From positions 155,405 to 208,882 of the forward strand of contig JBBBWG010030309.1 in NCBI GenBank assembly GCA_037176905.1: 53,478 bases of DNA. Reading direction: 5' to 3'. Origin of the DNA: Azolla pinnata. Lineage: Eukaryota > Streptophyta > Polypodiopsida > Salviniales > Salviniaceae. The translations under genes were made by a program, and so were the position numbers. Below are positions 25,595-37,429 of this stretch, one piece after another; positions within the stretch are counted from its first letter, which is position 1; every line of letters begins with the position of its first letter. The notes beneath the pieces are model-generated. The model saw only the letters and a program-made list of their open reading frames with translations, ran no database searches and was not told the DNA's origin.

Positions 25595-25972
25595 ATGGCG
25601 ACCTTAACCAAAGGTATGTCTTACAGACGGCAAGGTTCCTCCGGCCTCATCTGGGTCGATCATAACAAAGACTTCCGCCGCGCTCCTGCCGATCAGCTGC
25701 TGCCTTCCTCTTCGCAAGATCTGAAGGTGTCATCCCCTCAGGATCAGAAACTTACCATGATAAGGAGCCTGAGTGCAGGGAGCTCGAAGATGTCGGCCTC
25801 TTCTAACCCAACCGCCATCACTATACCCTCATCGGCAGAAACGCTGATGAAGCATACGCCCGAGACAGCAATGAGAAAGACGATGTCTACCTCCGCACCC
25901 GCTTCACACCATAAAAGCAGCTTCAATGTTCTGAAGTGGATCAAGCGAGCTCTTACCCGAACCAGAAGATGA
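25595..25972 (+). CDS. Small basic protein, At1g80180-like MAPK-substrate family
   Basis: A single-exon gene of 125 aa. The N-terminus, with SYRRQGSSGLIW at about residues 9-20, resembles the conserved block SFRRQGSSGxVWDD of small plant proteins annotated as MAPK kinase substrates (At1g80180 type). The middle is Ser/Pro-rich with several Ser-Pro or Thr-Pro sites (for example SSPQD at about 46 and HTPE at about 87). The C-terminus is basic (KWIKRALTRTRR). No enzyme motif or membrane segment is seen. The ATG at 25595 is preferred because the RRQGSSG block lies at the N-terminus in the family. An upstream in-frame ATG at 25214 would add 127 low-complexity residues read from the repeats. Family assignment rests on one motif, so it is moderate. 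Confidence 0.65.
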   Translation: MATLTKGMSYRRQGSSGLIWVDHNKDFRRAPADQLLPSSSQDLKVSSPQDQKLTMIRSLSAGSSKMSASSNPTAITIPSSAETLMKHTPETAMRKTMSTSAPASHHKSSFNVLKWIKRALTRTRR

Positions 25973-27459
25973 ATCACTAGGTATTTGATGCCAGTTCCTT
26001 CTGTGATTTCAGTCGTGTTTTTAGGGATTGCAATTCAGGGCACAGGATGTATATTCGGTGAATATTCACGATGGGTCTTTACTTCATTCACTCTTTGGGT
26101 GAATTCGTTCTTGATGTGGATGGGGCGATTCACCCAAAGTTGGATCGATCGATTCATGATTTCGGATGGTTTCAGTCGCGATGGATGTGTTTGTTTGTGG
26201 ATCGGAATTGGCCAGGTCTATTTGTGATCTGCATGGATTTATTCATTCACGGTGAGAATGGTTCTATTCATGAGCTCAGACTGGAATCCTCGGAAATTAT
26301 GAGTAAATCCAAAACACCAAAATCATGAATCGATCCAAACACCGAAATCATGAATAAGTCCATCACCCTGTTCATGAACAAATCCTTCATCCAAATCATG
26401 TGCATAGAGTCCATCATCCAAATCAGCAAGGAACATGTACACCCATATATGCGTGATTTTGTCATGTATTCTATGAGACAAAATATTCAGTATATGTTTT
26501 TGAAGGATTATTGCTATGACACTGGAGTATTACACTAATGGATTGGGGGAAATGCCAAATGATAAGCTGAACCGCCTCATGTGCATACAAAGCTAGATAG
26601 TCAAATTCGATCCATGTTTTCCATCTGATTTCGAAGTTATTTGACGACATCGTATTTACAACTTTCTTTTCCTTCTTTATTTGTTTTGTAGAAGGGCAGC
26701 CGTTTGAGCACAGGGGATGTTCCTGCAACATTGGATGGATTCGAGAATTGGATGTATTCAGTGGATGGATCGTGAAATAGTAGTTGAGGCAGAGTTATGC
26801 CATCGAGACGGTTATTGTAAACTATGTTTTGATTGTGATCGACAAGAACCAACACGCACATGTACACATAACACTTCAATATGTATACGTATCGATTGTT
26901 TCTTTTGTTTTGTACATAAAAAAAAAACAAAAAGCTTAAAGAATAGCAACAGCCATGGCTGTAATGCCGGAGAATAATGGTTTTTGAAGAATTTACATGC
27001 TTCTGTGCAAATCTTCTTTGGTTTTTTTTCCTTCATATGCAAGCTTTTTCCATTGATTTGGGTATGGATTTCTCATATAAAAAGTTGTTGCCGAGTTGTG
27101 TCGGGATGTATGTGGCAGGCATGTTATGTGTGGAAGGTGGAATCATGTTTCCATTGTGTTTTCCTGTGTTATTCCAACTGTTTTGGAAACAGGTTAGTTT
27201 ACATACATCCTGCCTCATGCAGAAGCTTCTTCAGTGCCACAGATAAGCACATAGACAAGGTGATGGATTTCCTTGAATCAAAGGTGATAGCACAGTGAAT
27301 TTTAAGCCCCAATGGCTGGATCATGCCCAAAACATCATATAATGTTGCATCAAAGAGACTCGAGATTATTTTGCGAGAAAGGTATCCAGGTATAGCTTGC
27401 AGGCAAATAGCCAGCGAGCAATGTCGTTCACAGTCCGTCGGGTACACCGATGTTCACTG
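25973..27459. other. 3' region of the small-protein gene and intergenic sequence
   Basis: I recognise no further gene. A cluster of inverted and direct copies of a 19-24 base motif (core ATCATGAAT) lies at 26140-26420. It could be part of the 3' UTR. The remainder, including open frames near 26977-27246, shows no family resemblance. Confidence 0.55.
26140..26420. repeat. Inverted/direct repeat cluster around ATCATGAAT
   Basis: The left arm at 26147-26165 (GATCGATTCATGATTTCGG) is complementary to 26317-26336 (CCAAAATCATGAATCGATCC) with a mismatch, and again in part to 26341-26361. The imperfect direct copies then continue (about 26361-26420). It could fold into a long hairpin. Confidence 0.7.
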
Positions 27460-28479
27460 TTACATGAGGTGTAGCCTGTCGAATAAAGTCTTGATAGCAT
27501 CGAAAGCAATGCCGAGGACATCGTCTGACGGCATGGAAGCCGCTCCCGCACTACTGTAGCGTGCAACGGAAGCGGTGCTTGCTGTGGATGCGGCGGGAAT
27601 CGCATGCTGGTTACGCGGAAAAACCGGGTGCAAGGGATCATGGAAGGGTACAGAAAGGCTTGGCTGCATCGCTCGATCGATCGGAACGAGACGCAACGAA
27701 AAGAATGGAGGAGGTTCAAGCGGACGATCATCGACAGGGCTCGTGGCTATCGACACCTGGTGCCTACGCCGCCTACCGCCAGTTGGACTAGCCATCACTG
27801 GCACATCATACACCGACGGCGTATGTGACAGAGTTGCAGAAGAAGTCAGAAGAGCCGATGGAGCTGTAGCAGCAGCAGCAGTAGCAGCAGCGCCGATGAT
27901 CGGCACCGCATGGGCAGGGGCCAGATTCAGCTCGCGATCATTCGTCGCTTCCGCATTCGACGATGGTGATCGATGTCGGTGGCGCGATGCTGCATCGGCA
28001 TCGATCAGTATCCGCGCTCTGCACACCGGGCATTGGTCGTGATGGCCCTCGATCCATGGGACGATGCAGCCTCGATGGAAGACATGGTCGCAGGGAAGCC
28101 TCAGGATCGTCTCATTCGGCTCCAGAGCCTCGAGGCAGATCGGGCATTCACATGCAGCAGCATCTCCGCCGCTCGCGTCGCTGCTTCCCCGCCACGCTTC
28201 TTCCTTGCACATCCTCAGGATTGCAGCCACGTCGACCGGAGCTCGTGCCGCTTCGTGCTCCGCCAGCGACCTGCTTATCACGATGTCCCTCACCGTTCCA
28301 TCTCCGTCGCCATCCTCCACCGGATCGCTCGAATCTTCTTGTCTGCTGCATGTTTCAGAAACGAAAACCGGATCGAATCGAGCACGGCTCGGAACACGAT
28401 TGAGGATCAGATGATTTGCCGACTCTCGATCTCTATACAAGGGTCGACGATGCGGTGACCTAACGGCTAAGCGTTTCAT
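27460..28479 (-). CDS. RING-H2 finger protein, probable E3 ubiquitin ligase
   Basis: An intronless gene of 339 aa. The RING-H2 finger is complete: C112-x2-C115-x14-C130-x1-H132-x2-H135-x2-C138-x11-C150-x2-C153, with the motif CDHVFHRGC. Pro140 in IVPWIEG follows and Trp142 is the residue that usually contacts the E2. No signal peptide or membrane helix precedes it, so it is likely cytosolic or nuclear. The segment 155-339 is Ala/Ser/Pro-rich and disordered. The N-terminus is basic with an acidic patch EDGDGDG at 55-61. Start: the first ATG of the frame (KRLAVRSP...). Its base composition is more GC-rich than that of the neighbouring genes. Substrate unknown; it is close to the general BTL/RING-H2 class and I cannot assign a named orthologue. 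Confidence 0.85.
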   Translation of the reverse strand: MKRLAVRSPHRRPLYRDRESANHLILNRVPSRARFDPVFVSETCSRQEDSSDPVEDGDGDGTVRDIVISRSLAEHEAARAPVDVAAILRMCKEEAWRGSSDASGGDAAACECPICLEALEPNETILRLPCDHVFHRGCIVPWIEGHHDQCPVCRARILIDADAASRHRHRSPSSNAEATNDRELNLAPAHAVPIIGAAATAAAATAPSALLTSSATLSHTPSVYDVPVMASPTGGRRRRHQVSIATSPVDDRPLEPPPFFSLRLVPIDRAMQPSLSVPFHDPLHPVFPRNQHAIPAASTASTASVARYSSAGAASMPSDDVLGIAFDAIKTLFDRLHLM

Positions 28480-30460
28480 TGACCGGCATCTGCTTCAAAA
28501 AGACTAGTTTCTATGTTCGATGTCGGCTGAATTCAAAGACGGGGTTCGATCAAACAGTACTAGTCCAAGAGGCCTATTATTGCCTTTCGTGTCTTCACAA
28601 GCGTACAGTGCGATGAAAACAACGAGTTCATGATCATGATAGAGCTCACCTCGGAAAATCCCCCGCAAGCTCATTGAGAAACCTCCACAAACTCATTTCC
28701 AAAGAGGTAGCTTGATTTTGGCAATAACAGCAGCGCTTCGTGCAACTGCAAATAGATGGAAATGGGCTACAAATGTCTGTAAATAGCATATCTTACCTTC
28801 TCGATTACGTATTTGGCTGGGATGGGGTTTTATGTAAGCATTGAGTAAAGAAGAAGGAGAACCCACTGAAGGAAATCTCCAATTCAAGCAATCCACGGCG
28901 AAGCAAATGCGCCGCTTTTAGCAGATGCTTCGTATTGCTTCAAAGCCACATAGCATACAATCAATTTTTTTTCCCTGTTACATCTTGCAATTGGGCAAGC
29001 CACAAACAAAGAATATTAGCGTTACAAGGAAACTCAGCATCATCTAATGCTTCGGATATAGAATTGCAGCTTCCCTTATTTGCTTAATTCTGACAAAACT
29101 ATTTGTGAGCGCATGCACGTTACCATGCTGCTTATTTGATGGGCACACTTAATCAGCAGGATAATACTTAATCCATGTAGGTTACTTGACTAAAGTAACT
29201 GAAGTAACAAGCAAAATCTTCATTACTCGAGATCATATACTATGGTGCCTGATTTTAGTATATAAATTGCATATTTACCATAGCAACCCCTGTAAGTTGA
29301 GATTTAACGGAGATTTTATCAACATTGGCATTCAGCACTGTGTAGTAAATCATAAAGCTACCATTTGTCCCAGTTTTCCAGAAATGATGGAGTAAATACA
29401 TATGTATAAACGAGAAAAAGCAACACATGTCATGTTGTCAAGGCATCTGACACAGTTGTACATACAACCAACCAAAAACGTTGAATATCTCACTAGGGCT
29501 TATTCATTCACTATGCAAAGATGAATGGTGTCTACTGATTTATCATAGAAATATAGCTCAGTGATTTCATATCCATCAATTTCACAGCGAATTGAGAGAA
29601 GCATTCTAATTTTTATTAATGACAATTGAGTGGGCCTTTAAGATGATGATGTTTCAAAGTTAGAGAAGAAGGTTACACATCAAGGAGAAACACTCAAATG
29701 TCAATGAAGAACCAAGTGTGGGTTCCTATAAACTGTGGATACAAACAAGTCTCAAGATAATTTAGTATCTTCATAAGGGAGTTTCTTGCATTGCTTGGTT
29801 CCAATCACCGATGCAATCTCTTCCAGCATTACACCATCTTCCAATGCAATAATTTTGGAGCATCCTTTATGGGCATCACAGATTTTTTATGAATACAAAA
29901 CAACAAACGATGCTGCTACTGCCAAGGTCTAAGATAACCCACAGTTCAAGCGCATGGTCCCAGAAAACTTCTGAAAGAGGATGAAATAGCATAGATTATG
30001 CTAGGTTGTTAGCATCTAATAACACGTGCATTTGCTACACTAGGAGAGTGCCGGACACACGATGACAAACAAACATGTGTCTATGAAAATTTGTTGCCCA
30101 AGTTCGTACAATCCAGATTCTCATGAAAGCTCAGTATAAGAAACAATTCCTATTTTCTGATATGATGGGCGAACCCAAAATCTTAGCAAAAACACAAAAT
30201 TTTCCCAGTTACCATGCACACCGAAAAGCACACTTAATTTTTTGCTCTGGTGATTATAGTTAAGGTTAATTAGAAAAGCAAATGAAGTCTTTCCAACCTG
30301 ATGTGCTTAAATAACAAAGCATCAAGGTATGACACCTCATACAATCTGACGTTTATAATAAACCTTACCGCAGAACGTGGGCATCGTCGATGCATAGTGT
30401 TGCATCAGACTTCATGCACGTAGTTATAAGAATGCAATGGCCATGACTTATTATTGAAAA
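28480..30460. other. Intergenic, no gene recognised
   Basis: This is AT-rich sequence between the RING-H2 gene (starts at 28479, minus) and the unknown two-exon gene (stops at 30461, minus). It should include the promoter of the former and the 3' UTR of the latter. I see no exon series, tRNA or element. Confidence 0.6.
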
Positions 30461-31368
30461 TCATCGGAAGCTCATATTTCTTCGATTTTTGAGGCATGAT
30501 ACCCATTGATCTTCAGGAATGTGGTTAGCCCAATCAGGGCGGAATCCACCCAAAGAGATGTGTTGCATGGCATTCTTGATGATTTCACATCTAGCCGCAG
30601 GAAGCGGAGCTGCCCAACGAAGGGTTTCGTTTGCAACCCTCACCCTTTCCCTTTCTTCTCCTGCTCTGCCTCCTTCATCTTCTTGATTTTCCCTATCACT
30701 GGCCCTGTCCACATCATCAACGTTGAAACTTAAGGTTTGCTCAAAATTGTGACCCAAGTTCTCCAAACTGTCACAGTCGAGGGATTGATGCCAATTGTTG
30801 TTAACAACCATTTGCTGTCCATGGTTGGGATCTAGGGTCACGATTCGCTGGTCACTGTAGTAATCGGGAAATTGCTCGATGCCTTCCAGTGGTCCATGAA
30901 CATAAATCTCCATCCCATTGATGTGGATGATACGGGTATCGTTTCCAGCAGGAATGTTTTCATCGTCATTTTCGTTACGTCTTCTTCTTCTCCTATCATC
31001 ACCATCATCGACATGCACCGCACCTTCGGCTTCATGGTCGCTCTCGCTATAGTTATCACGGATCTGCGAGTATCCTACTTCCACGACTAGATCCTCATCG
31101 GCAGACCGATCTGTGAGGAAAAAATTAGGGTTTTTGTTTCCCCCCACCCCCATCCTTCCTCCTTCAGGGAGAGATTAGAAAGGCCGTGGCTCCAAAGGCG
31201 AAAACCCAAAACAGAACATTGCAAAGCAAAACAAGTCCATTTGAAAGGCGGACAATTCCCTGCTCTAAATCGGAGCCGATCACAGAAGCAGCTCTGTTTT
31301 CTGATCGGGAAAAAGGGTGGGTGTGGGCACTTACCTCCTTCTGCAGCGGTAGATAATGGCACGGCCAT
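30461..31368 (-). CDS. Unknown protein, two exons
   Basis: Predicted 227 aa from two exons, 31368-31335 and 31110-30461, joined in frame (donor GGAG|GTAAGT, acceptor CACAG|ATCGG, phase 1). Exon 1 encodes MAVPLSTAAEG. The middle is acidic with an Arg cluster (RRRRRR at about 56-61) and a short hydrophobic patch HINGMEIYVHGPLEG. The C-terminal 60 residues look most conserved-like: RWAAPLPAARCEIIKNAM, then GGFRPDWANHIPEDQWV. This Trp-rich end resembles short C-terminal motifs in uncharacterised plant proteins, but I cannot name the family. No signal peptide or membrane helix. Its upstream side faces the decaying repeat at 31608-31963. Confidence 0.8.
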
Positions 31369-33857
31369 GTCGTCGTCCGCTTGCGCTGTCAGTTCTCTGC
31401 GTCGCCTCTCTCTCCTGCGCTGTGCGTATGGATGTGAGGGTGCATATGATGCGCACATGCACATGTATGTATACGATGGGGTGCATGCATCTGCACCATG
31501 GAATTACAACAGTGTGAGGAGCCATGTTGCATGCAAATCAGATATCAGAGATCAGAGATAAGAATAAATCTTGGAGAATGGATTTGGTCGATCGCGGCTT
31601 ATGATTCTTTTCGTGATTCTATTATGAGCTCGCGTTGTGGGTGCAAGGAATCTGGAGAAGGCACTGCGCACTGCGAGGAATCCACGAGATTCCGCTCTGT
31701 ACGAGTCTTTCGTGATTCGATGAGCTTGTGCATGGATCTGGAGAAGGCAGTTAACGCGTGCAAGAATCTGGGAGATTCCCCTCTACGCGGAACTTTCGTG
31801 ACCTTGAGAGCTTGTGCAAGGATCCGGAGGAAGAAAATAAATACGCGTGCGAGAATCGAGGAGATTCCACTTCTATACGATGCGTTCGTGATTCAAGGAG
31901 CTTGTGCAGGGATCTGGAGAAGGCAATAAAGCATATAGAGAATCCAGGAGATTCCCCGCTGTAAGTACATACATGCGATAGATTACATACATACATACGA
32001 GAAGGAACGAGGAATGTAACTAACTGATCCAACTAAATACGACATGTGTGCGATTGGCTTGAAAGGCAATTTGTTGCTGGAAAAGGTTAGATGGTGGTCA
32101 GCTCCTCAAGGACTGGGTCAATGGATCGATCGGAAGCGGCTACTGACCTCTCAGTAACTGATTTTTTGTTCTACCCATTGTTTACCAGGTCGAACTGCTC
32201 CGCAATCTTCTTCATCTGCTAGGATCACATGTTTTATCTGCAACGTTCTACCAAAACTATTGGCGCCAGCTCGCTAGCTGCCAAATCTGTTTTCCCATCC
32301 AATCTGGGGGCCCCCAACTGCCCATCGGATCGAATCGACCGGGCCTGAGCTACGCCCGACGACGATGTGAATCAGTCACCAGAGATTCGTGCACCAATCG
32401 CATGCTTCATTCCTGCTCAAGTTTTACGATGCATACGTCTCGCCAAAGTCAGTAACCCAGACGGAAACGAAAGATGCTTTTTGACCAGGACATCCTGAAA
32501 GCATCCTCGAAATCGGAATTGTTTGGGGTTGAAGCGGCAGTAAGTCTGTTCTCGTCGTCTTGTGCCGCTCGACATAATATGCAGAGTCGAGATGGCGCAT
32601 TAAATGGTCATCAACTATCGACGCTCTCCACTGTTCCTAAAGCGGTGCTTTTATCATGGCACGATCGTCCAAAAGAGGGCGAGGGAACTCGGCGCCAAAT
32701 TGCGATCAGAAGTAATCCGATTCGACGAACTGATCAAAAGCTGAAAAGGCTCTGCGACGTAAAAGCGGTTGCTCTTCGAGAAACTACCTTCCGATCTTTC
32801 CCGTTTTCTTTCATGCTGAATGATTGTGGCCTCAACGGTAGAGGAATTATCGTTTACAATCTAATCAATGTTGCAACGACATTTGCTGCTTAGACATTAC
32901 CTTCAATGTTTTGGATAAGGCTCCAAAGACAACTTCCAAATAAATTGATGTTACATGGCATGGAGAAGCAGCATAAGCCCATTTGCTTGTTAGAATTTTC
33001 TGCAGAAGAAAGAGAAAATACGCTGAATCGCCAGGTGCAGCTTGTATATATTGCATACCAAAGTTGTGTTGTGTTTGGTTTGATCATCATTTCCCCATCT
33101 AAACACAAATCAGGGTTAGAATGAACATACCAATCTTCCTTGATTGATACAGGCATAATAAACTCCTATAGTTTTCTCAAAAACAAACTAAGTTGGTAGA
33201 AAAGAGTGTAATATGCATGTAATCAACTGGGCACAAGTTGCATATAGTGGGCCTAACATCGAACAACAAAGTGTCACAGTTACAATGTTTCATCTCCCAT
33301 GACAATCAAACCAGTCGAGATTTTCAAAGACTTTGTTGCCCAAGTTGTCCACTGTGCAATACTGAAACATCGACAATCGTTTACCAAACCAAACCAAATC
33401 AAGGTGTCAAGACACTATGCGACAACTCGATGCTGACTGGGAAAGTGAAACCAACAAAAATTCAAGCCCATGTGATCCCCTATCCAGCACTGACCGATTT
33501 CATCGCTTTTATCCAATCACGGATCTGTAAATATATTGACAAGAGTCTCATGGCAAAAATCAAAGATTTCAATTTCAATGTGAATTTTGTATTTCTGTCT
33601 CCTTTCTTGCACCCAGAAAGAGTCATGAAAATAAGCACAACTACTCTATTAATATAACACGCATTTCCCCTTTTATTTTAAGGTTTTGAATATAATAACC
33701 ATACCATGGAACCCACCTCCTGAGCTCTTCACTCTCTGCCTATTAGTAGAGGCCCCCTGCATATGCTTTCAGCAGATATTTGCTTTTTATTGTTCATAAA
33801 TATTTACATCCAATTGGCAGTGGGGACATCACATTTTGTGCAAAAACTTCTACCCAT
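31369..33857. other. Intergenic region with decaying repeat
   Basis: Apart from the repeat at 31608-31963 I find no gene. Short open frames near 31498, 32474 and 33238 match no known family and lack flanking splice-supported exons. Part of this stretch should hold the promoter of the 30461-31368 gene. Confidence 0.55.
31608..31963 (+). repeat. Four degenerate 86-100 bp tandem repeats
   Basis: Copies start at 31608, 31708, 31794 and 31884 and share TTTCGTGATTC near the start, GAGCTTGTGCA, GGATCTGGAGAAGGCA and GGAGATTCCCC. Translated, the units read like RDSxSLCxDLEKA...GDSPL, but they sit in different frames because of indels. The last copy stops near 31963. Confidence 0.85.
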
Positions 33858-36699
33858 TTACTTCGTTACTGATGAGACTCGAGGGCTGCCAAGAAGCTGC
33901 GGCAAATAGATGGCCTTGTCCTGAACAATCTCGATTCTCCTCCTTGGATCATACATATTCTCATCCCTTAAGGCTTCTAGAATAGCCTCCGCACTCGCCT
34001 CCCTGAAAAGCAAGATAACTACATCAATGAAGATGTGTAAATGAATTCGTATATGTAAATGAATGTACAAGGATGTGCATGGATATATATATGTACATGT
34101 GCTAGCGCTATATACTATGCTGTGAACAAGATGGATGAAAAGCAAACGGCACCTTCGGATAAGAATTTTGTATAATGTTTGTAGTATTGGACAAAGCTCG
34201 ATTGGAATAACCATTTTATTGGCCTCTGGGTGCATCACGCTCGAACTTGGCTGCCGAAGGAGCTCATAAAATGCTTCCACAGCAGAAACACCCTAAAACA
34301 TAGTAAAGCATCCCACAATTAAAAGAGATACATTCTTTGTTCACAGAACAAAGAAAATGAGAAGCAACATGAATGAAGCAGTTAAATACTAATATATGGA
34401 TAATTAAGCATACAGACAGAACATAACAAAATTCAAAACAAAGGAGGGAGAATTATTTAGTGAAAAACTATGCACAAAAGTAATTGGTAAGTTTCAGTAA
34501 AATGGTGATACTATTTAGTGCCAAGCAGAGTTTCAAAAGCTGAGGCTTATCACATACCCATATGCACACATACACAGACAGACATACCTGGATGGTTCCC
34601 TTTCCTTGGAAACTATCACCCATGTCTGGATGAAGCTCTCCTTGTGCAACCTTTTGTCCATACCAAGCATTTCTTCCCTTGAGCAAAGTAACATAGGTGT
34701 CTGCAAGGAGTGGACCAGCAAGCTTCTCGGGCTCCTCCGTCAGCAAATGAGTTATGAATATCATCTCAGACGTGCAGTGTGCAAAGTAAACTGACTTACT
34801 CGTCGCACTCTCATTAGTAAGCGCCGCAACCATACCTTTAAGATGATGAACCGAAGTCCAAAAATAAAACTTAGAATTTCCTTGCACTTATGAGGAACTT
34901 TCCTCACAAGAAATGAACCAGTTATTGCTTCCGTTTCTGAATTCTAAAAGGTGGGTCATGGAAAATGTGAATAAACGACAAAACAAAGACCATTTGAACA
35001 TGAAATGCAGCCAATAAATATAGAAAAACCACAATAATTTGTTTACCAGCACCAATTGCATAGACGTTTTTGAGACCTCCCATGACTTCATGTGTAACTA
35101 GGTCAGGATTCTCCCAAACCATAAATTGTGGTTGACGGAGAAACTTGGCCAATGGTTTTCCCCACTTCTCTGATCCACAAATGCGAGCGTTTGCATACTC
35201 CATATTATATATCTCAGCCGCAATATTTGGACCACCCAAATATAAGATGTTATCCTCAGGAACATCAGCTGAAAACACGTTAAAAAAACACATTTTCTAG
35301 GGTTTACAGAACTATTTTTTACATCTGGTGAAAATACGCATAGAAGGGACCTGTTATGCATGCATGCATGTAGGTATTATATATTGATAAGGTGTGTGTG
35401 TGTGTGTGTGTACTGAGATCAGGTTTAAACTTGTAGCACATATTGTAAGACAATGGCTGTTCACATTTTAAAAAATTTAACATGAAACCATTAGAATCTG
35501 ATGGGGCTCGCATCATACTTGCATGGTACATCATTTATGGTTAAAAATAAGTTAGATGCCTTAAAAAGTATAGGGATTAGATTTAGAGGTACTATTATGT
35601 TGAAATGTTTTAAGGCTGAAGAAAAATTCTCTTGCAGGTTAAGCCTCCCATATTTTGGTGCATAAAAGTGATTTCTTATTTGCTAGAGAAATGTAAATGC
35701 ATTACCATTTAAAGGTTTCATCATCCAGGTTGAGAAAGTTATTTATATTGAAGTTTGTGATTTTGAATGCATCTACAATTAATTTATGGTTTTGAAGAGC
35801 TCAGATGAATCTTTGGTCACTTATAATTGAGCGTTACTTACATTGATTAGCAGTTTCAAAAGAGGCTTACTTGCATCTTGGATCATTTGGGTTGGTGTGA
35901 CGATATGAGGTTGTGGCGTGAGGGCAGCTTCAACACCCTTTGCCAGCGATATGATGATCGGCATCGTTCTCCGCTCTCTCCAATATTTCCCAATCTCCTC
36001 AAACACCGGCCGGGTCTCAGTCGAAGGTAGTCCGTTGATAACAATGTCGGCATCCCACACAGCTTCTTGCAAGTTAGTGACCACTTTGAGAGGGCAAAGA
36101 GGGGTGTCAGGCATATTGATACAGAATCCATCTCTCAGTATTTCATCAGCATATAGGATACGATCGCCTAATCTACCCTCCACATACTTGAGGTATGCAC
36201 ATTTCCGAATGAGCCTGCGAAGTACATCTTCTCGTGCATTGATGACTTCAAATAGATGCTCAGCAGCTTCTTTGTCAATAGCCTTCCCAGGTCTCCTCCA
36301 TATCCGGATTTGGACCTTGTCTCGGAGATGACCATAAGCATCTTGAAGCATGGCGATGAATACACTCCCCCATGCACCAGCTCCAACGCCCACAATACGA
36401 AGAGGATCACCATCGGCCTTTTCGATAAGATTTCGGATCTCACTAAGCCTCTCTTCCGCTGATTGCATGATCTTCTTGTTACCATTACAGGTAGTACTAG
36501 CGGTACTGTTATTGGCAATAGAGGCTTTAGCTGTAGGATTACTGCTTTTAGTAGCAGAACTGGTGTTAGTACTACCACAATCTTGGGAAGATTTAGACAT
36601 CTTGAGATGGGATAGATGCCCATTCCCATTTGCATTTGCATTGCCATTCATTTCTGTTGCATGATGACCATTTGCATATGGCACCTTATCATCATCCAT
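33858..36699 (-). CDS. GPDHC1: NAD-dependent glycerol-3-phosphate dehydrogenase, cytosolic type
   Basis: It interconverts dihydroxyacetone phosphate and glycerol-3-phosphate with NADH, supplying glycerolipid synthesis and redox shuttling in the cytosol. Five exons: 36699-35871, 35268-35047, 34835-34588, 34292-34153, 34002-33858; total 527 aa, phases close. The Rossmann loop is GVGAGAWGS (104-112). NGLPSTET and IISLAKGVE are recognisable blocks of the plant GPDHC1 family (At2g41540 and At3g07690). The catalytic-region block [14 protein letters not shown] contains the conserved Lys. The N-terminal 95 residues are Asn/Ser/Thr-rich low complexity, longer than I recall in Arabidopsis, with no clear transit peptide. 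The ATG at 36699 directly follows the end of an open frame without ATG (see findings). Confidence 0.95.
35392..35411. repeat. GT microsatellite in GPDH intron 1
   Basis: A short dinucleotide run within the first intron (35269-35870) of the dehydrogenase gene. Confidence 0.9.
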
Positions 36700-37250
36700 T
36701 ATCCCTCAACCCTCTTGTCTTCTCGAAGAAAGGGAAGAAATCCCAGAGACGAACAAAAAAAGGAATCGAAAAAGAGACCAATTTTCTTCCTAAGTACCTG
36801 CTCAAGAAGCTCTTCTTCGTCTGGAACGGCGTTTGCTTTTACTTTTAGGTCCTCTACTTGCTCTTCTTCTTCTTTTTCCTTGTACGTTTCTCTAATGAAA
36901 TTCCTTTTTTCGCTCCTCTTCTTTCCTCTGAAGTCTGGTGGGCTGCTTCTCTTATGGGCTCTTTCGCCTTTCCACTGTTGCTCCTGAGCTTTCTCTAATG
37001 AAATTCCTTTTTTGCTCCTCTTCTTTCCTCTGGAGTCTGGTGGGCTGCTTCTCTTATGGGCTCTTTCGCCTTTCCACTGTTGCTCCTGAGCTTTCTTTGA
37101 GCCCTCTTCAATCTCTGAAGACGTAGAAGGAGCTGCAGAACAACCACTTACTACCTTCTCTTCAAGATCAAGGGAGGATGGTGAATGCAGTGAGCTTGCT
37201 TCCGATGCTTCAACAAAGGGAGAGAGAGAGAGAGATGGAGAATGTAGCAA
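36699..37250 (-). other. 183-codon open frame without ATG abutting GPDH start
   Basis: Stop-free from a TAG just upstream of 37250 to TAA at 36701-36699. There is no ATG in it, so ordinary translation would need a non-AUG start. It reads a charged Lys/Glu/Arg peptide with a 34-residue unit (KAQEQQWKGERAHKRSSPPD...) repeated in tandem at 102-bp period. The TAA overlaps the GPDH ATG by one base (TAATG). It is either 5' UTR with a fortuitous frame or a non-AUG upstream frame. Confidence 0.4.
36901..37105. repeat. 102-bp tandem duplication in GPDH leader
   Basis: GTCTGGTGGGCTGCTTCTC occurs at about 36933 and again at about 37035, with near-identical flanks over a 102-bp period. The length is a multiple of three, so the open frame there is kept. 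Confidence 0.9.
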
Positions 37251-37358
37251 CTCTGTCTCTTCCTAATCTACTTTTAAAGAGCAGAATGCACTACAATCAC
37301 GGCTATGGCTATGGCGAGCCCTGATCTAGGGGCCTCGGAAGAGAGAGGTAGTAGAGGT

Positions 37359-37361
<3 letters not shown>

Positions 37362-37390
<29 letters not shown>
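37362..37390. repeat. GA microsatellite
   Basis: A short GA run upstream of the GPDH leader. Confidence 0.9.
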
Positions 37391-37397
<7 letters not shown>

Positions 37398-37429
37398 AGA
37401 GTGATGATGGTGATGGATGATATGCCATG

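Noticed and set aside
24611..25972. A 453-codon frame with long His runs
   Set aside because: Its upstream part is only the CAT/CAC array read in one phase and starts on a non-ATG codon. The real gene is the last 125 codons.
26977..27246. Hydrophobic 89-codon frame
   Set aside because: No homology, no exon neighbours, and AT-rich random composition explains it.
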